NCBI RefSeq assembly: GCF_020882245.1
Contig: NC_083599.1
Location: forward strand, 13,260,931-13,324,930
Length of the DNA stretch: 64,000 nt
From: Rhopalosiphum padi
Taxonomy: Eukaryota; Arthropoda; Insecta; Hemiptera; Aphididae
Direction of reading: 5' to 3'
Position numbers and translations under genes: made by a program. Under the pieces are notes generated by a model that worked only from the letters and a program-made list of their open reading frames with translations, was not told the DNA's origin and made no database searches. Positions 24,028-39,167 of the stretch are shown piece by piece (the stretch's first letter is position 1; the number at the start of each line of letters is the position of its first letter).

Positions 24028-27000
24028 TTGTTACACTACTATTAATTGACTATCAATTATATTCAATATCCATTACTCGTACTATGCATAAAACTATTAT
24101 TATTATCAGGATCGTCCAGTCCATTTTCAACGTAGGATGTTGAAACTTTCCCATGTGGTAGAAATGGTAATTCATGTTTCAATATGTCCTGAGTATATCT
24201 GGTGTACAGCCATCTAAAAAAAAATAGTAAGTTAAATATGTATAATGGTTGGAGGACAAAATGTCACTACTAGATACCATAAGGAGAACGACAATTTTTA
24301 TATAACAACTAGTACGTGGACAACACTGAGTAATTCAGAAAAGGAAACTATCAAAACATAAACTAACAGACAAACTTCATTTCTATACAAAATACATGAA
24401 AGGAATTTACAATTGAAACTTAAATACAAAAACGAATGTAGAACTGCAAAACATAGATAACAGATGATAATAAATAATAATTATGATAAGCCATAAAAGA
24501 CAGTACAAATGTACCAGAATGGTTTGAAGAAGGAATTCAAATGTATTATGAGTGTAACTAAAGAATACATTTGTACAACAACTGAAAATCGCTCCTTTAC
24601 AATACGAAAAAATGTTAAGTTGTATTATTCGTCAAAATTAACTTATAAAATCATATTTTATAGTTTTTATGAAGTAAAAATATCAGGTAAAATGAAAAAA
24701 ATGAAAGTTAAAAATTATAAATTAGAATCATTTTCTTGATCTAGTAGTCAAGGATCAAGACAGTTACTTGTGTTAACTTCGGGCATAAAATATGAACAAT
24801 TCGTTTATAATATCAAAAATCTTAATTAGTAAATAACGAGTAGACTCAAAATCTAAGTAAAAACAACGACCCGTTACGATACACAGCAGTACGGTGAACG
24901 CCACACAACTATCTAGTTTCTTTCTGAGGCGATTCGGCCGGCGGATGTCGTCCCTACTACGGCGACGCTCACGCCCTCTGTTGGTGTATACATTTAATAT
25001 TTGACTGTTTTATAAGCAGATTAAAATAGGAATTCATAATATTTCTCAAACTTATCATATAAAAACATGTGTTATAGTATTTATGAAGAATCAGCTAACA
25101 TAATATCTATAGAAGTTAATAATAGTAAATTAGAATCATTTTCTTAATATAGTGGTCAAGGTTTCAAGAGATTAACTTGAGAATTGAGTGTTTTATAAAC
25201 AGTTAAAAAATTGAATTTTTAATATTCGTCAAAATTATCATACAAAATCATGTTTTATAGTGATTATGAAGAATCAGCTAACATAATATCTATAGACGTT
25301 AATAATAGTAAAAAAGAATCATTTACTTAATATAATGGTCTGGATTTCAAGACACTAACTTAAGAATTGAGTGTTTTATAAGCAGATAATAATTTGAATT
25401 TTTAATATTCGTAAAGATTATCATATAAAATAATGTTTTATAGTGTTTATGAAGATTCAGCATACATAATATCTATAGAAGGTAATAATAGTAAATTAGA
25501 ATCATTTTCTTAATATAGTGGTCCAGGTTTCAAGAGATTAACTTGAGAATTGTGTGTTTTATAAACAGTTAAAAAAATGAATTTTTAGTATTCGTCAAAA
25601 TTATCATATAAAATAATGTTTTATAGTGTTTATGAAGATTCAGCATACATAATATCTATAGAAGGTAATAATAGTAAATTAGAATCATTTTTTTAATATA
25701 GTGGTCCAGGTTTCAAGAGATTAACTTGAGAATTGTGTGTTTTATAAGCAGATAATAATATGAATTTAAAATTCGAGTCAAAATAATCATATAAAAACAT
25801 GTCTTATAGTGTTTATGAAGCATCAGCTCAAATGAAATGTATGCAAGTTAATAATGGTAACTCTTATGAATGAAAATTACAAGTCAAAGGTGTTAACTAA
25901 AATTTTATTCAGATTATTAACGAATCTCAATTGTTTCACTGCCATTAATTTACTATCAATTATATTCAATAACCCTTACACGCACATTACATAAACCCAA
26001 TATTATTAGCAGTATCTTCTAGTCCATTTTCAGCATAGGATGTTGATACTTTCTTAAGTGGTAGAAATGTGAATTCATGTTTCTGCATGCCTTGAGTGAT
26101 CTGACATAGGTCAATCTGAAAAATTGTAGTAAGTTAATAATGTATAATTGTTAAAGAATAACTTGAGAATTTAGTATTTTATAGGCAGTTAAAAATATGA
26201 ATATAAAATACGAGTCAAAATAATCATATTAAAACATGTCTTATAGTGTTTATGAAGCATCAGCTTAAATGAAATGTATGCAAATTAATAATGGTAAATT
26301 AGAATCATTTTCTTAATATAGTGGTCCAGGTTTCAAGAGATTAACTTGAGAATTGAGTGTTTTATAAACAGTTAAAAAAATGAATTTTTAATATTCGTCA
26401 AAATTATCATATAAAATCATGTTTTATAGCGTTATTGAATTATCAGCTTAAATGAAATGTATGCTAGTTAATAATGGTAAATTAGAATAATTTTCTTAAT
26501 CTAACGGTCTGACTTTCATGACACTAACTTGAGAATTCACTGTTTTATAAGCAGTTAAAAAAATGAATTTTTAATATTCGTCAAAATTATCATAAAAAAG
26601 CATGTTTTTTAGTGTTTATGAAGAATCAGCTTACATAATATCTATAGAAGTTAATAATGGTAAATTAGAATCATTTTCTTAATAAAGTGGTCCAGGTTTC
26701 AAGAGATTAACTTGAGAATTGTTTATTTTATAAACAGTTAAAAAAATGAATTTTTAATATTCGTCAAAATTATAATATAAAATCATGTTTTATAGCATTA
26801 TTGAAGTATCAGCTTAAATGAAATGTATGCTAGTTTTTAATGGTAAATTAGAATCAATTTCTTAAAAAAGTGGTCCAGGTTTCAAGAGATTAACATGAGA
26901 ATTGTGTGTTTTATAAACAGTTAAAAAAATGAATTTTTAATATTCGTCAAAATAATCATATAAAAACATGTTTTATAGTGTTTATAAAGCATCAGCTTAA

Positions 27001-27629
27001 ATGAAATGTATGCTAGTTTTTAATGGTAAATTAGAATCATTTTCTTAATAAAGTGGTCCAGGTTTCAAGAGATTAACATGAGAATTGTGTGTTTTATAAA
27101 CAGTTAAAAAAATGAATTTTTAATATTCGTCAAAATTATCATAAAAAAGCATGTTTTTTAGTGTTTATGAAGAATTAGCTTACATAATATCTATAGAAGT
27201 TAATAATGGTAAATTAGAATCATTTTCTTAATAAAGTGGTCCAGGTTTCAAGAGATTAACTTGAGAATTGTTTATTTTATAAACAGTTAAAAAAATGAAT
27301 TTTTAATATTCGTCAAAATTATCATATAAAATCATGTTTTATAGCGTTATTGAAGTATCAGCTTAAATGAAATGTATGCTAGTTAATAATGGTAAATTAG
27401 AATAATTTTCTTAATCTAATGGTCTGACTTTCATGACACTAACTTGAGAATTCACTGTTTTATAAGCAGTTAAAAATATGAATTTAAAATATGAGTCAAA
27501 ATTATCATATAAAAACATGTTTTATAGTGTTTATGAAGTATCAGCTTATATGATATATATTGAAGTTGGTAATGTTAAATAAGAATCATATACTTAATCT
27601 AATGGTCTGGATTTCATGACACTAACTTT
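24028..27629 (+). repeat. HOR unit H7 (3602 bp, group II)
   Basis: Spacer A core 24028-24250, island 24865-24991, spacer B core 25931-26152. Three left and seven right monomers, nearly identical to H6. Differences noticed are cattttttta near 25685-25695 and a private G at 26109 in spacer B. Confidence 0.95.
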
Positions 27630-30600
27630 TTGTTACACTACTATTAATTGACTATCAATTATATTCAATATCCATTACTCGTACTATGCATAAAACTATT
27701 ATTATTATCAGGATCGTCCAGTCCATTTTCAACGTAGGATGTTGAAACTTTCCCATGTGGTAGAAATGGTAATTCATGTTTCAATATGTCCTGAGTATAT
27801 CTGGTGTACAGCCATCTAAAAAAAAATAGTAAGTTAAATATGTATAATGGTTGGAGGACAAAATGTCACTACTAGATACCATAAGGAGAACGACAATTTT
27901 TATATAACAACTAGTACGTGGACAACACTGAGTAATTCAGAAAAGGAAACTATCAAAACATAAACTAACAGACAAACTTCATTTCTATACAAAATACATG
28001 AAAGGAATTTACAATTGAAACTTAAATACAAAAACGAATGTAGAACTGCAAAACATAGATAACAGATGATAATAAATAATAATTATGATAAGCCATAAAA
28101 GACAGTACAAATGTACCAGAATGGTTTGAAGAAGGAATTCAAATGTATTATGAGTGTAACTAAAGAATACATTTGTACAACAACTGAAAATCGCTCCTTT
28201 ACAATACGAAAAAATGTTAAGTTGTATTATTCGTCAAAATTAACTTATAAAATCATATTTTATAGTTTTTATGAAGTAAAAATATCAGGTAAAATGAAAA
28301 AAATGAAAGTTAAAAATTATAAATTAGAATCATTTTCTTGATCTAGTAGTCAAGGATCAAGACAGTTACTTGTGTTAACTTCGGGCATAAAATATGAACA
28401 ATTCGTTTATAATATCAAAAATCTTAATTAGTAAATAACGAGTAGACTCAAAATCTAAGTAAAAACAACGACCCGTTACGATACACAGCAGTACGGTGAA
28501 CGCCACACAACTATCTAGTTTCTTTCTGAGGCGATTCGGCCGGCGGATGTCGTCCCTACTACGGCGACGCTCACGCCCTCTGTTGGTGTATACATTTAAT
28601 ATTTGACTGTTTTATAAGCAGATTAAAATAGGAATTCATAATATTTCTCAAACTTATCATATAAAAACATGTGTTATAGTATTTATGAAGAATCAGCTAA
28701 CATAATATCTATAGAAGTTAATAATAGTAAATTAGAATCATTTTCTTAATATAGTGGTCAAGGTTTCAAGAGATTAACTTGAGAATTGAGTGTTTTATAA
28801 ACAGTTAAAAAATTGAATTTTTAATATTCGTCAAAATTATCATACAAAATCATGTTTTATAGTGATTATGAAGAATCAGCTAACATAATATCTATAGACG
28901 TTAATAATAGTAAAAAAGAATCATTTACTTAATATAATGGTCTGGATTTCAAGACACTAACTTAAGAATTGAGTGTTTTATAAGCAGATAATAATTTGAA
29001 TTTTTAATATTCGTAAAGATTATCATATAAAATAATGTTTTATAGTGTTTATGAAGATTCAGCATACATAATATCTATAGAAGGTAATAATAGTAAATTA
29101 GAATCATTTTCTTAATATAGTGGTCCAGGTTTCAAGAGATTAACTTGAGAATTGTGTGTTTTATAAACAGTTAAAAAAATGAATTTTTAGTATTCGTCAA
29201 AATTATCATATAAAATAATGTTTTATAGTGTTTATGAAGATTCAGCATACATAATATCTATAGAAGGTAATAATAGTAAATTAGAATCATTTTCTTAATA
29301 TAGTGGTCCAGGTTTCAAGAGATTAACTTGAGAATTGTGTGTTTTATAAGCAGATAATAATATGAATTTAAAATTCGAGTCAAAATAATCATATAAAAAC
29401 ATGTCTTATAGTGTTTATGAAGCATCAGCTCAAATGAAATGTATGCAAGTTAATAATGGTAACTCTTATGAATGAAAATTACAAGTCAAAGGTGTTAACT
29501 AAAATTTTATTCAGATTATTAACGAATCTCAATTGTTTCACTGCCATTAATTTACTATCAATTATATTCAATAACCCTTACACGCACATTACATAAACCC
29601 AATATTATTAGCAGTATCTTCTAGTCCATTTTCAGCATAGGATGTTGATACTTTCTTAAGTGGTAGAAATGTGAATTCATGTTTCTGCATGCCTTGAGTG
29701 ATCTGACATACGTCAATCTGAAAAATTGTAGTAAGTTAATAATGTATAATTGTTAAAGAATAACTTGAGAATTTAGTATTTTATAGGCAGTTAAAAATAT
29801 GAATATAAAATACGAGTCAAAATAATCATATTAAAACATGTCTTATAGTGTTTATGAAGCATCAGCTTAAATGAAATGTATGCAAATTAATAATGGTAAA
29901 TTAGAATCATTTTCTTAATATAGTGGTCCAGGTTTCAAGAGATTAACTTGAGAATTGAGTGTTTTATAAACAGTTAAAAAAATGAATTTTTAATATTCGT
30001 CAAAATTATCATATAAAATCATGTTTTATAGCGTTATTGAATTATCAGCTTAAATGAAATGTATGCTAGTTAATAATGGTAAATTAGAATAATTTTCTTA
30101 ATCTAACGGTCTGACTTTCATGACACTAACTTGAGAATTCACTGTTTTATAAGCAGTTAAAAAAATGAATTTTTAATATTCGTCAAAATTATCATAAAAA
30201 AGCATGTTTTTTAGTGTTTATGAAGAATCAGCTTACATAATATCTATAGAAGTTAATAATGGTAAATTAGAATCATTTTCTTAATAAAGTGGTCCAGGTT
30301 TCAAGAGATTAACTTGAGAATTGTTTATTTTATAAACAGTTAAAAAAATGAATTTTTAATATTCGTCAAAATTATAATATAAAATCATGTTTTATAGCAT
30401 TATTGAAGTATCAGCTTAAATGAAATGTATGCTAGTTTTTAATGGTAAATTAGAATCAATTTCTTAAAAAAGTGGTCCAGGTTTCAAGAGATTAACATGA
30501 GAATTGTGTGTTTTATAAACAGTTAAAAAAATGAATTTTTAATATTCGTCAAAATAATCATATAAAAACATGTTTTATAGTGTTTATAAAGCATCAGCTT

Positions 30601-31231
30601 AAATGAAATGTATGCTAGTTTTTAATGGTAAATTAGAATCATTTTCTTAATAAAGTGGTCCAGGTTTCAAGAGATTAACATGAGAATTGTGTGTTTTATA
30701 AACAGTTAAAAAAATGAATTTTTAATATTCGTCAAAATTATCATAAAAAAGCATGTTTTTTAGTGTTTATGAAGAATTAGCTTACATAATATCTATAGAA
30801 GTTAATAATGGTAAATTAGAATCATTTTCTTAATAAAGTGGTCCAGGTTTCAAGAGATTAACTTGAGAATTGTTTATTTTATAAACAGTTAAAAAAATGA
30901 ATTTTTAATATTCGTCAAAATTATCATATAAAATCATGTTTTATAGCGTTATTGAAGTATCAGCTTAAATGAAATGTATGCTAGTTAATAATGGTAAATT
31001 AGAATAATTTTCTTAATCTAATGGTCTGACTTTCATGACACTAACTTGAGAATTCACTGTTTTATAAGCAGTTAAAAATATGAATTTAAAATATGAGTCA
31101 AAATTATCATATAAAAACATGTTTTATAGTGTTTATGAAGTATCAGCTTATATGATATATATTGAAGTTGGTAATGTTAAATAAGAATCATATACTTAAT
31201 CTAATGGTCTGGATTTCATGACACTAACTTT
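27630..31231 (+). repeat. HOR unit H8 (3602 bp, group II)
   Basis: Spacer A core 27630-27852, island 28467-28593, spacer B core 29533-29754. Same arrangement as H6; I noticed no difference from H6 by eye, which indicates very recent duplication or assembly duplication. Confidence 0.95.
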
Positions 31232-34200
31232 TTGTTACACTACTATTAATTGACTATCAATTATATTCAATATCCATTACTCGTACTATGCATAAAACTA
31301 TTATTATTATCAGGATCGTCCAGTCCATTTTCAACGTAGGATGTTGAAACTTTCCCATGTGGTAGAAATGGTAATTCATGTTTCAATATGTCCTGAGTAT
31401 ATCTGGTGTACAGCCATCTAAAAAAAAATAGTAAGTTAAATATGTATAATGGTTGGAGGACAAAATGTCACTACTAGATACCATAAGGAGAACGACAATT
31501 TTTATATAACAACTAGTACGTGGACAACACTGAGTAATTCAGAAAAGGAAACTATCAAAACATAAACTAACAGACAAACTTCATTTCTATACAAAATACA
31601 TGAAAGGAATTTACAATTGAAACTTAAATACAAAAACGAATGTAGAACTGCAAAACATAGATAACAGATGATAATAAATAATAATTATGATAAGCCATAA
31701 AAGACAGTACAAATGTACCAGAATGGTTTGAAGAAGGAATTCAAATGTATTATGAGTGTAACTAAAGAATACATTTGTACAACAACTGAAAATCGCTCCT
31801 TTACAATACGAAAAAATGTTAAGTTGTATTATTCGTCAAAATTAACTTATAAAATCATATTTTATAGTTTTTATGAAGTAAAAATATCAGGTAAAATGAA
31901 AAAAATGAAAGTTAAAAATTATAAATTAGAATCATTTTCTTGATCTAGTAGTCAAGGATCAAGACAGTTACTTGTGTTAACTTCGGGCATAAAATATGAA
32001 CAATTCGTTTATAATATCAAAAATCTTAATTAGTAAATAACGAGTAGACTCAAAATCTAAGTAAAAACAACGACCCGTTACGATACACAGCAGTACGGTG
32101 AACGCCACACAACTATCTAGTTTCTTTCTGAGGCGATTCGGCCGGCGGATGTCGTCCCTACTACGGCGACGCTCACGCCCTCTGTTGGTGTATACATTTA
32201 ATATTTGACTGTTTTATAAGCAGATTAAAATAGGAATTCATAATATTTCTCAAACTTATCATATAAAAACATGTGTTATAGTATTTATGAAGAATCAGCT
32301 AACATAATATCTATAGAAGTTAATAATAGTAAATTAGAATCATTTTCTTAATATAGTGGTCAAGGTTTCAAGAGATTAACTTGAGAATTGAGTGTTTTAT
32401 AAACAGTTAAAAAATTGAATTTTTAATATTCGTCAAAATTATCATACAAAATCATGTTTTATAGTGATTATGAAGAATCAGCTAACATAATATCTATAGA
32501 CGTTAATAATAGTAAAAAAGAATCATTTACTTAATATAATGGTCTGGATTTCAAGACACTAACTTAAGAATTGAGTGTTTTATAAGCAGATAATAATTTG
32601 AATTTTTAATATTCGTAAAGATTATCATATAAAATAATGTTTTATAGTGTTTATGAAGATTCAGCATACATAATATCTATAGAAGGTAATAATAGTAAAT
32701 TAGAATCATTTTCTTAATATAGTGGTCCAGGTTTCAAGAGATTAACTTGAGAATTGTGTGTTTTATAAACAGTTAAAAAAATGAATTTTTAGTATTCGTC
32801 AAAATTATCATATAAAATAATGTTTTATAGTGTTTATGAAGATTCAGCATACATAATATCTATAGAAGGTAATAATAGTAAATTAGAATCATTTTCTTAA
32901 TATAGTGGTCCAGGTTTCAAGAGATTAACTTGAGAATTGTGTGTTTTATAAGCAGATAATAATATGAATTTAAAATTCGAGTCAAAATAATCATATAAAA
33001 ACATGTCTTATAGTGTTTATGAAGCATCAGCTCAAATGAAATGTATGCAAGTTAATAATGGTAACTCTTATGAATGAAAATTACAAGTCAAAGGTGTTAA
33101 CTAAAATTTTATTCAGATTATTAACGAATCTCAATTGTTTCACTGCCATTAATTTACTATCAATTATATTCAATAACCCTTACACGCACATTACATAAAC
33201 CCAATATTATTAGCAGTATCTTCTAGTCCATTTTCAGCATAGGATGTTGATACTTTCTTAAGTGGTAGAAATGTGAATTCATGTTTCTGCATGCCTTGAG
33301 TGATCTGACATACGTCAATCTGAAAAATTGTAGTAAGTTAATAATGTATAATTGTTAAAGAATAACTTGAGAATTTAGTATTTTATAGGCAGTTAAAAAT
33401 ATGAATATAAAATACGAGTCAAAATAATCATATTAAAACATGTCTTATAGTGTTTATGAAGCATCAGCTTAAATGAAATGTATGCAAATTAATAATGGTA
33501 AATTAGAATCATTTTCTTAATATAGTGGTCCAGGTTTCAAGAGATTAACTTGAGAATTGAGTGTTTTATAAACAGTTAAAAAAATGAATTTTTAATATTC
33601 GTCAAAATTATCATATAAAATCATGTTTTATAGCGTTATTGAATTATCAGCTTAAATGAAATGTATGCTAGTTAATAATGGTAAATTAGAATAATTTTCT
33701 TAATCTAACGGTCTGACTTTCATGACACTAACTTGAGAATTCACTGTTTTATAAGCAGTTAAAAAAATGAATTTTTAATATTCGTCAAAATTATCATAAA
33801 AAAGCATGTTTTTTAGTGTTTATGAAGAATCAGCTTACATAATATCTATAGAAGTTAATAATGGTAAATTAGAATCATTTTCTTAATAAAGTGGTTCAGG
33901 TTTCAAGAGATTAACTTGAGAATTGTTTATTTTATAAACAGTTAAAAAAATGAATTTTTAATATTCGTCAAAATTATAATATAAAATCATGTTTTATAGC
34001 ATTATTGAAGTATCAGCTTAAATGAAATGTATGCTAGTTTTTAATGGTAAATTAGAATCAATTTCTTAAAAAAGTGGTCCAGGTTTCAAGAGATTAACAT
34101 GAGAATTGTGTGTTTTATAAACAGTTAAAAAAATGAATTTTTAATATTCGTCAAAATAATCATATAAAAACATGTTTTATAGTGTTTATAAAGCATCAGC

Positions 34201-35382
34201 TTAAATGAAATGTATGCAAATTATTAATTTTAAATTAGAATCATTTTCTTAATATAGTGGTCCAGGTTTCAAGATATTAACATGAGAATTGTGTGTTTTA
34301 TAAACAGTTAAAGAAATGAATTTTTAATATTCGTCAAAATTATCATATAAAATCATGTTTTATAGCATTATTGAAGTATCAGCTTGAATGAAATGTATGC
34401 TAGTTTTTAATGGTAAATTAGAATCATTTTCTTAATAAAGTGGTCCAGGTTTCAAGAGATTAACATGAGAATTGTGTGTTTTATAAACAGTTAAAAAAAT
34501 GAATTTTTAATATTCGTCAAAATTATCATAAAAAAGCATGTTTTTTAGTGTTTATGAAGAATTAGCTTACATAATATCTATAGAAGTTAATAATGGTAAA
34601 TTAGAATCATTTTCTTAATAAAGTGGTCCAGGTTTCAAGAGATTAACTTGAGAATTGTTTATTTTATAAACAGTTAAAAAAATGAATTTTTAATATTCGT
34701 CAAAATAATCATATAAAAACATGTTTTATAGTGTTTATAAAGCATCAGCTTAAATGAAATGTATGCTAGTTTTTAATGGTAAATTAGAATCATTTTCTTA
34801 ATAAAGTGGTCCAGGTTTCAAGAGATTAACATGAGAATTGTGTGTTTTATAAACAGTTAAAAAAATGAATTTTTAATATTCGTCAAAATTATCATAAAAA
34901 AGCATGTTTTTTAGTGTTTATGAAGAATTAGCTTACATAATATCTATAGAAGTTAATAATGGTAAATTAGAATCATTTTCTTAATAAAGTGGTCCAGGTT
35001 TCAAGAGATTAACTTGAGAATTGTTTATTTTATAAACAGTTAAAAAAATGAATTTTTAATATTCGTCAAAATTATCATATAAAATCATGTTTTATAGCGT
35101 TATTGAAGTATCAGCTTAAATGAAATGTATGCTAGTTAATAAAGGTAAATTAGAATAATTTTCTTAATCTAATGGTCTGACTTTCATGACACTAACTTGA
35201 GAATTCACTGTTTTATAAGCAGTTAAAAATATGAATTTAAAATATGAGTCAAAATTATCATATAAAAACATGTTTTATAGTGTTTATGAAGTATCAGCTT
35301 ATATGATATATATTGAAGTTGGTAATGTTAAATAAGAATCATATACTTAATCTAATGGTCTGGATTTCATGACACTAACTTT
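31232..35382 (+). repeat. HOR unit H9 (4151 bp, group II, +3 right monomers)
   Basis: Spacer A core 31232-31454, island 32069-32195, spacer B core 33135-33356. Three left and ten right monomers. The added copies include the gcaaattattaatttt and caagatatt monomers (about 34070-34440) also seen in H5. It introduces gttcagg near 33896 and aataaagg near 35142, which recur in later units. Confidence 0.94.
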
Positions 35383-38300
35383 TTGTTACACTACTATTAA
35401 TTGACTATCAATTATATTCAATATCCATTACTCGTACTATGCATAAAACTATTATTATTATCAGGATCGTCCAGTCCATTTTCAACGTAGGATGTTGAAA
35501 CTTTCCCATGTGGTAGAAATGGTAATTCATGTTTCAATATGTCCTGAGTATATCTGGTGTACAGCCATCTAAAAAAAAATAGTAAGTTAAATATGTATAA
35601 TGGTTGGAGGACAAAATGTCACTACTAGATACCATAAGGAGAACGACAATTTTTATATAACAACTAGTACGTGGACAACACTGAGTAATTCAGAAAAGGA
35701 AACTATCAAAACATAAACTAACAGACAAACTTCATTTCTATACAAAATACATGAAAGGAATTTACAATTGAAACTTAAATACAAAAACGAATGTAGAACT
35801 GCAAAACATAGATAACAGATGATAATAAATAATAATTATGATAAGCCATAAAAGACAGTACAAATGTACCAGAATGGTTTGAAGAAGGAATTCAAATGTA
35901 TTATGAGTGTAACTAAAGAATACATTTGTACAACAACTGAAAATCGCTCCTTTACAATACGAAAAAATGTTAAGTTGTATTATTCGTCAAAATTAACTTA
36001 TAAAATCATATTTTATAGTTTTTATGAAGTAAAAATATCAGGTAAAATGAAAAAAATGAAAGTTAAAAATTATAAATTAGAATCATTTTCTTGATCTAGT
36101 AGTCAAGGATCAAGACAGTTACTTGTGTTAACTTCGGGCATAAAATATGAACAATTCGTTTATAATATCAAAAATCTTAATTAGTAAATAACGAGTAGAC
36201 TCAAAATCTAAGTAAAAACAACGACCCGTTACGATACACAGCAGTACGGTGAACGCCACACAACTATCTAGTTTCTTTCTGAGGCGATTCGGCCGGCGGA
36301 TGTCGTCCCTACTACGGCGACGCTCACGCCCTCTGTTGGTGTATACATTTAATATTTGACTGTTTTATAAGCAGATTAAAATAGGAATTCATAATATTTC
36401 TCAAACTTATCATATAAAAACATGTGTTATAGTATTTATGAAGAATCAGCTAACATAATATCTATAGAAGTTAATAATAGTAAATTAGAATCATTTTCTT
36501 AATATAGTGGTCAAGGTTTCAAGAGATTAACTTGAGAATTGAGTGTTTTATAAACAGTTAAAAAATTGAATTTTTAATATTCGTCAAAATTATCATACAA
36601 AATCATGTTTTATAGTGATTATGAAGAATCAGCTAACATAATATCTATAGACGTTAATAATAGTAAAAAAGAATCATTTACTTAATATAATGGTCTGGAT
36701 TTCAAGACACTAACTTAAGAATTGAGTGTTTTATAAGCAGATAATAATTTGAATTTTTAATATTCGTAAAGATTATCATATAAAATAATGTTTTATAGTG
36801 TTTATGAAGATTCAGCATACATAATATCTATAGAAGGTAATAATAGTAAATTAGAATCATTTTCTTAATATAGTGGTCCAGGTTTCAAGAGATTAACTTG
36901 AGAATTGTGTGTTTTATAAACAGTTAAAAAAATGAATTTTTAGTATTCGTCAAAATTATCATATAAAATAATGTTTTATAGTGTTTATGAAGATTCAGCA
37001 TACATAATATCTATAGAAGGTAATAATAGTAAATTAGAATCATTTTCTTAATATAGTGGTCCAGGTTTCAAGAGATTAACTTGAGAATTGTGTGTTTTAT
37101 AAGCAGATAATAATATGAATTTAAAATTCGAGTCAAAATAATCATATAAAAACATGTCTTATAGTGTTTATGAAGCATCAGCTCAAATGAAATGTATGCA
37201 AGTTAATAATGGTAACTCTTATGAATGAAAATTACAAGTCAAAGGTGTTAACTAAAATTTTATTCAGATTATTAACGAATCTCAATTGTTTCACTGCCAT
37301 TAATTTACTATCAATTATATTCAATAACCCTTACACGCACATTACATAAACCCAATATTATTAGCAGTATCTTCTAGTCCATTTTCAGCATAGGATGTTG
37401 ATACTTTCTTAAGTGGTAGAAATGTGAATTCATGTTTCTGCATGCCTTGAGTGATCTGACATACGTCAATCTGAAAAATTGTAGTAAGTTAATAATGTAT
37501 AATTGTTAAAGAATAACTTGAGAATTTAGTATTTTATAGGCAGTTAAAAATATGAATATAAAATACGAGTCAAAATAATCATATTAAAACATGTCTTATA
37601 GTGTTTATGAAGCATCAGCTTAAATGAAATGTATGCAAATTAATAATGGTAAATTAGAATCATTTTCTTAATATAGTGGTCCAGGTTTCAAGAGATTAAC
37701 TTGAGAATTGAGTGTTTTATAAACAGTTAAAAAAATGAATTTTTAATATTCATCAAAATTATCATATAAAATCATGTTTTATAGCGTTATTGAATTATCA
37801 GCTTAAATGAAATGTATGCTAGTTAATAATGGTAAATTAGAATAATTTTCTTAATCTAACGGTCTGACTTTCATGACACTAACTTGAGAATTCACTGTTT
37901 TATAAGCAGTTAAAAAAATGAATTTTTAATATTCGTCAAAATTATCATAAAAAAGCATGTTTTTTAGTGTTTATGAAGAATCAGCTTACATAATATCTAT
38001 AGAAGTTAATAATGGTAAATTAGAATCATTTTCTTAATAAAGTGGTTCAGGTTTCAAGAGATTAACTTGAGAATTGTTTATTTTATAAACAGTTAAAAAA
38101 ATGAATTTTTAATATTCGTCAAAATTATAATATAAAATCATGTTTTATAGCATTATTGAAGTATCAGCTTAAATGAAATGTATGCTAGTTTTTAATGGTA
38201 AATTAGAATCAATTTCTTAAAAAAGTGGTCCAGGTTTCAAGAGATTAACATGAGAATTGTGTGTTTTATAAACAGTTAAAAAAATGAATTTTTAATATTC

Positions 38301-39167
38301 GTCAAAATAATCATATAAAAACATGTTTTATAGTGTTTATAAAGCATCAGCTTAAATGAAATGTATGCAAATTATTAATTTTAAATTAGAATCATTTTCT
38401 TAATATAGTGGTCCAGGTTTCAAGATATTAACATGAGAATTGTGTGTTTTATAAACAGTTAAAGAAATGAATTTTTAATATTCGTCAAAATTATCATATA
38501 AAATCATGTTTTATAGCATTATTGAAGTATCAGCTTGAATGAAATGTATGCTAGTTTTTAATGGTAAATTAGAATCATTTTCTTAATAAAGTGGTCCAGG
38601 TTTCAAGAGATTAACATGAGAATTGTGTGTTTTATAAACAGTTAAAAAAATGAATTTTTAATATTCGTCAAAATTATCATAAAAAAGCATGTTTTTTAGT
38701 GTTTATGAAGAATTAGCTTACATAATATCTATAGAAGTTAATAATGGTAAATTAGAATCATTTTCTTAATAAAGTGGTCCAGGTTTCAAGAGATTAACTT
38801 GAGAATTGTTTATTTTATAAACAGTTAAAAAAATGAATTTTTAATATTCGTCAAAATTATCATATAAAATCATGTTTTATAGCGTTATTGAAGTATCAGC
38901 TTAAATGAAATGTATGCTAGTTAATAAAGGTAAATTAGAATAATTTTCTTAATCTAATGGTCTGACTTTCATGACACTAACTTGAGAATTCACTGTTTTA
39001 TAAGCAGTTAAAAATATGAATTTAAAATATGAGTCAAAATTATCATATAAAAACATGTTTTATAGTGTTTATGAAGTATCAGCTTATATGATATATATTG
39101 AAGTTGGTAATGTTAAATAAGAATCATATACTTAATCTAATGGTCTGGATTTCATGACACTAACTTT
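35383..39167 (+). repeat. HOR unit H10 (3785 bp, group II, +1 right monomer)
   Basis: Spacer A core 35383-35605, island 36220-36346, spacer B core 37286-37507. Three left and eight right monomers. It shares gttcagg and the caagatatt monomer with H9 and has two monomers fewer. Private A at 37752 removes the usual CpG of one monomer. Confidence 0.95.
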
